Shown: in pieces, positions 5,819-10,216 of the stretch | Layout of the letters: every line of letters starts with the position of its first letter | Position numbering within the stretch: position 1 is the first letter of the stretch | DNA from: Chthoniobacterales bacterium | GTDB taxonomy: Bacteria; Verrucomicrobiota; Verrucomicrobiia; Chthoniobacterales; JACTMZ01 | Assembly: GCA_017853515.1 (NCBI GenBank) | Contig: JAFMJK010000065.1 | Location: forward strand, 1-10,216 | Direction of reading: 5' to 3' | DNA: 10,216 nucleotides | The notes under the pieces: model-generated | Told to the model about the DNA's origin: nothing | The model's database searches: none | The model's input: only the letters and a program-made list of their open reading frames with translations | Position numbers and translations under genes: made by a program

Positions 5819-6384
5819 TCAATCCGCTTGAAACGTGACCACGATCGCCCCGCGCAAATCGCCCTCGTGGAAGTCGACGGCTTCGTCCTGCGGGTAATCG
5901 CGCCCGATGGCGGCGCGCACGTTCGGGCTGATCTCGTCGCCGCTCCCGTGGCAAGTCAGGCACGCGGACATAACGGGGACAGGGCGGTAGTAGCGGACTT
6001 CTTTTGTTCCGTCCTCGGCAGTGAGTTCCTTCATCACGGGCTTCGGCGGAGCAGCGGGATTCCAAGCGTTCAGCCATTCCTCGAGCACGGAGCGGTCGGC
6101 GGCGTCGGGCCCGTTGACAGGATTGCGGATGCGCAGGGCGGTGCGGCGGACGTTTTTGACCGAGGGAAATTCTTCGGCCACTTGTGCGGTCAGTGGCAAG
6201 GCCTCCAAACGGCAGTAGGCGATGGCGGCTTCGGGACCTTCGGTGGCGATTTTTTCCTGCAAGGTCGTCATCAGGTTCGCGAAGAGGCGACCGGCGACCT
6301 CATCGCCGATTTCCTGCGGTGCCGGGCCGGCGGCGAAGGCGGTGACCGCGAGAAAACCGGCGGCTATCCCGATGCGGCGCGGCA

Positions 6385-6385
<1 letters not shown>
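5819..6385 (-). CDS. DUF3365-type periplasmic mono-heme protein
   Basis: The 188-residue product has an N-terminal signal peptide (about 1-19, ending near AFAAG) and one c-type heme motif, CLTCH (142-146: Cys142, Cys145, His146). Its arrangement matches the DUF3365/Tll0287-like family: an N-terminal helical region with AIAYCRLEALPL (55-64), then VKNVRRTALRIRNPVNGPD (76-94), a YYRPVPVMSACLTCHG heme region (132-147) and a C-terminal GDLRGAIVVTF (175-185). Family members are heme-binding sensor or electron-transfer domains in the periplasm; this one has no other domain. The ATG at 6385 shares its A with the TGA stop of pckG (TGATG), so translation is probably coupled. A much longer open frame runs upstream but is antisense-independent shadow over pckG and has no family features. 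Confidence 0.85.
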
Positions 6386-8184
<1,799 letters not shown>

Positions 8185-8309
8185 GGCTTCATCATTGCTC
8201 CGGACCAAGGCGGTTGGCAACGTCCGCCCGTGCCGCTTTTTTTTGAACGTCTCGGCGGGATGATTTGTCGCACATTTCGCACGCGGGCGAAGGTCCGCGC
8301 TTCCGGTTT

Positions 8310-9269
8310 ATGATCAGCGTCAAGAATCTGAAGAAAGTGTTCGGGACGAAAGCCGCGGTGGACGGCGTGTCCTTCAATGTCGGGAAAGGGGAAATCCTCG
8401 GATTCCTCGGGCCCAATGGCGCGGGCAAATCGACGACCATGCGCATTGTCACCGGGTTTCTTCCGCCGACCTCGGGCGAAGCGCGGGTGGGGGAATTCGA
8501 CGTCGAGGAACAGCCGGTCGAGGCCAAGCGCCTTATCGGTTACCTTCCGGAAAATGCGCCGTGCTACAGCGACATGACTGTTTCGGGTTTTCTCGGGTTC
8601 TGCGGCGAGGCGCGCGGGCTGCGCGGAACGAAACTCAAAGACGCTGTGGACCGCGCCATCGCCACGTGTTTCCTCGAGCCGGTCGTGCACCAGAGCATCG
8701 ACACGCTCTCGAAGGGCTACCGCCACCGCACCTGCCTGGCCCAATCCATCCTGCACGACCCGCCCGTTCTCGTTCTCGACGAGCCGACCGACGGGCTTGA
8801 TCCGAACCAGAAACACGAAGTCCGCTCGCTCATCCGGCGCATGGGCAAGGACAAAGCGATCATTTTTTCCACCCACATCCTCGAGGAAGTCGAGGCGGTG
8901 TGCACGCGGGCCATCATCATCGACCGCGGGCGCATCGTGGCAAACGGCGCGCCGGAGGAACTCAAGGCGCGGGCCGCGGGTGCAGGGACCATTGTGCTGC
9001 GCGCGGCGGACCGGGGGGGCGCTGCGCTGCGGCCATTTTTGGAGAAACTGGAGGGCTGTTCCGCGGTGGAAGTCATCGCCGAACAACCGGCCGCTTTGCG
9101 GCTGCGTCCGAAAGACGCGGCCAGTGCCGAGGCCCTGGCCGCACGCGTCCACGAATTGGCCGCGCGCGAAAAATGGAAACTCGTCGAACTGCGCATCGAG
9201 GAAGGCCGCCTCGATGATGTCTTCCGTTCGATCACGCTGCCGGACAGCGCACCGGGCAAAGAATCGTGA
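8310..9269 (+). CDS. ABC transporter ATP-binding protein, GldA-like
   Basis: This is the ATPase subunit of an ABC-2-type exporter, here 319 residues. Motifs in order are Walker A GPNGAGKST (34-42), a Q-loop region near LPENAP (79-84), signature LSKGY (133-137) in place of LSGGQ, Walker B VLVLDEPTDGLDP (153-165) and the H-loop His189 in STH. The LSKGYRHR and GLDPNQ wording is typical of GldA-type ATPases. A C-terminal extension of about 100 residues (220-319) follows, ending in EEGRLDDVFRSIT, as in the 'DUF4162-like' tails of drug and polysaccharide exporters. The start is ATG 8310 (MISVKNLKKVFG); an in-frame TTG at 8265 would add 15 residues without family support. No clear Shine-Dalgarno sequence precedes ATG 8310. 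The 125-base gap to pckG must hold two divergent promoters; only a T8 run (8237-8244) stands out. The GldF-like and GldG-like genes follow. Confidence 0.94.
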   Translation: MISVKNLKKVFGTKAAVDGVSFNVGKGEILGFLGPNGAGKSTTMRIVTGFLPPTSGEARVGEFDVEEQPVEAKRLIGYLPENAPCYSDMTVSGFLGFCGEARGLRGTKLKDAVDRAIATCFLEPVVHQSIDTLSKGYRHRTCLAQSILHDPPVLVLDEPTDGLDPNQKHEVRSLIRRMGKDKAIIFSTHILEEVEAVCTRAIIIDRGRIVANGAPEELKARAAGAGTIVLRAADRGGAALRPFLEKLEGCSAVEVIAEQPAALRLRPKDAASAEALAARVHELAAREKWKLVELRIEEGRLDDVFRSITLPDSAPGKES

Positions 9270-9293
9270 GGGCCAATCGCCTCATTCATTGTT

Positions 9294-9363
9294 TTGTAGC
9301 GGCGGTCTGCGACCGCCGGAAACTTCCGGCTCAGGCACCGGCGGTCGCAGACCGCCGCTACAA
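9294..9363. repeat. GTAG-headed paired palindrome inside the ABC operon (REP/BIME-like)
   Basis: A perfect 26-base inverted repeat (9294-9319 and 9338-9363) brackets an 18-base loop. Each arm is itself a hairpin with an 8-base-pair stem, CGGCGGTC/GACCGCCG, and a 3-base loop (9300-9318 and 9339-9357). Each arm has GTAG on its outer side (9296-9299 on +, 9361-9358 on -). The architecture equals that of the element at 99-161, with different stem sequence. It sits 24 bases after the ATPase stop and ends 8 bases before the permease Shine-Dalgarno sequence. In RNA it can form either two small hairpins or one long one. Confidence 0.85.
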
Positions 9364-9370
9364 TGCTGGC

Positions 9371-9376
9371 AGGAGA
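9371..9376 (+). promoter_or_regulatory. Ribosome binding site of the permease gene
   Basis: AGGAGA at 9371-9376 lies 5 bases before ATG 9382 and is the strongest Shine-Dalgarno sequence in the window. It fixes the permease start. A competing ATG at 9377 reads only two codons before a stop. Confidence 0.7.
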
Positions 9377-9381
9377 ATGAA

Positions 9382-10125
9382 ATGAGCTGCTGCGGGAACA
9401 TCTGGTCGATTGCCAAGCGGGAACTTTCCGGAACGGTTTCCTCGCCGGTGGCTTATGTCTTTGTCGTCATTTTCCTGCTGCTCTCCTCGTTCTTCACTTT
9501 CATGATCGGCGGATTCTTCGAGCGCGGACAGGCCTCGCTTGTTTCGTTCTTCGGATGGCATCCGTGGCTCTATCTTTTCCTCGTGCCGGCCGTGGGCATG
9601 CGCATGTGGGCCGAGGAACGCCGCTCGGGCACGATAGAACTTCTCCTTACCCTGCCCATCACCACGTGGCAGGCCATCGCCGGAAAGTTTCTCGCTTACC
9701 TCGTCATCATCGCCGTCGCGTTGCTTCTCACCTTTCCCGTTTGGATCACGGTCAACTACCTCGGTGCGCCGGATAACGGAGTGATCTTCGCCGGCTACAT
9801 CGGCAGCCTGCTCCTCGGTGCATCCTATCTCGCAGTGACGTCGTTCACCTCGGCCCTGACGCGCAACCAGGTGGTCAGCTTCATTCTTGCCGTGGTCATA
9901 TGCCTCTTTCTCATCCTCTGCGGATGGCCCCCGGTCCTCAATCTGCTCAGCCGCGCGGTCAGCCAGGGTTTCGTCGATCTGGTCGCCTCGTTCAGCTTCA
10001 TGACGCATTTCGAAAACGTCCAACGCGGCGTCCTCGACCTGCGCGACATCGTGTTCTTTGTTTCCGTCATCGTCTTTTTCCTCTTTGCCACGCACGCCGT
10101 GCTTCGCGCGCGGCGTGCCGGTTGA
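9382..10125 (+). CDS. ABC-2-type transporter permease, GldF-like
   Basis: The 247-residue protein is the membrane subunit paired with the upstream GldA-like ATPase. About six membrane segments are visible, near residues 23-45, 60-75, 101-127, 134-157, 165-188 and 222-242. Between the second and third lies MRMWAEERRSGTIELLLTLP (73-92), the cytoplasmic coupling segment characteristic of ABC-2/GldF permeases. PITTWQAIAGKFLAYL continues the usual pattern. The start at ATG 9382 is fixed by the Shine-Dalgarno sequence and gives a normal N-terminus; the same frame is open far upstream but that is a shadow of the ATPase gene. It follows the ATPase by 112 bases, most of which is the palindromic element, and precedes the GldG-like start by 6 bases. 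The substrate is unknown. Confidence 0.93.
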   Translation: MSCCGNIWSIAKRELSGTVSSPVAYVFVVIFLLLSSFFTFMIGGFFERGQASLVSFFGWHPWLYLFLVPAVGMRMWAEERRSGTIELLLTLPITTWQAIAGKFLAYLVIIAVALLLTFPVWITVNYLGAPDNGVIFAGYIGSLLLGASYLAVTSFTSALTRNQVVSFILAVVICLFLILCGWPPVLNLLSRAVSQGFVDLVASFSFMTHFENVQRGVLDLRDIVFFVSVIVFFLFATHAVLRARRAG

Positions 10126-10131
10126 TCCGCC

Positions 10132-10216
10132 ATGAAACACCGCAACTGCGAGACACCGCTTTACGCCTTGGCTGCCGTGGCCGCCGTGCTCGTCCTGCTG
10201 CTCGGGGCGAACTTCA
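10132..10216 (+). CDS. GldG-like ABC auxiliary protein (partial, 5' end)
   Basis: ATG at 10132 opens MKHRNCETPLYALAAVAAVLVLLLGANF and runs off the window. It has a short basic start followed by a hydrophobic membrane segment (about residues 10-28). The position, 6 bases after the GldF-like permease, and this N-terminal anchor fit a GldG/ABC_transp_aux protein, the usual third member of this operon. Identification depends mainly on context, because only 28 codons are present. Confidence 0.65.
   Translation, partial: MKHRNCETPLYALAAVAAVLVLLLGANF

Noticed and set aside
8211..8244. GC-rich sequence followed by a T8 run on the + strand, resembling a terminator
   Set aside because: The best stem is four or five base pairs and badly placed, and no + strand gene ends upstream of it.

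Overview
The window is high-GC bacterial chromosome with short spacers, few strong Shine-Dalgarno sites and a mix of Gram-negative envelope genes and housekeeping genes. An outer-membrane beta-barrel protein and two lipoproteins indicate a diderm. A GTP-dependent PEP carboxykinase, a GldA/GldF/GldG-type ABC cluster and GTAG-headed palindromic repeats together suggest a Verrucomicrobiota-like organism. That assignment rests on gene content and style only and is tentative. No phage, plasmid, CRISPR or transposase gene is visible.

Layout. Bases 3-53 hold the last codons of an unidentified + strand gene. Bases 54-289 are non-coding and contain a paired GTAG-headed palindromic element (REP/BIME-like) and a second set of inverted repeats. 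On the - strand follow a DEAD-box RNA helicase with a DEVD motif II (290-1516), a strong intrinsic terminator (1617-1648), a small beta-barrel outer-membrane protein (1669-2205), ribD of riboflavin synthesis (2323-3336) and tRNA-His(GTG) (3349-3421). The tRNA and ribD are only 12 bases apart and appear to share a promoter just upstream of the tRNA. On the + strand are a small lipoprotein (3514-4056), an ADP-ribosylglycohydrolase-family protein (4104-5081) and a chlorophyllase-like alpha/beta-hydrolase lipoprotein (5078-5791). The last two overlap by four bases. Converging on them from the - strand is a two-gene unit: pckG (6385-8184), overlapped by one base by a DUF3365-type mono-heme protein (5819-6385). 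The right end is a + strand ABC-2 export operon: GldA-like ATPase (8310-9269), GldF-like permease (9382-10125) and the start of a GldG-like protein (10132 to the window edge).

The genes do not form one pathway. The better-supported local units are tRNA-His/ribD, the hydrolase pair, pckG with its heme-protein partner, and the Gld-type transporter. The most distinctive non-coding signal is a repeat architecture seen twice: two hairpins facing each other, each headed by GTAG on its outer side. One copy (99-161) lies in an intergenic spacer. The other (9294-9363) lies inside the transporter operon and ends just before the permease ribosome binding site. A 12-base match to the head of the second copy supplies the stop codon of the hydrolase gene at 5786-5797.
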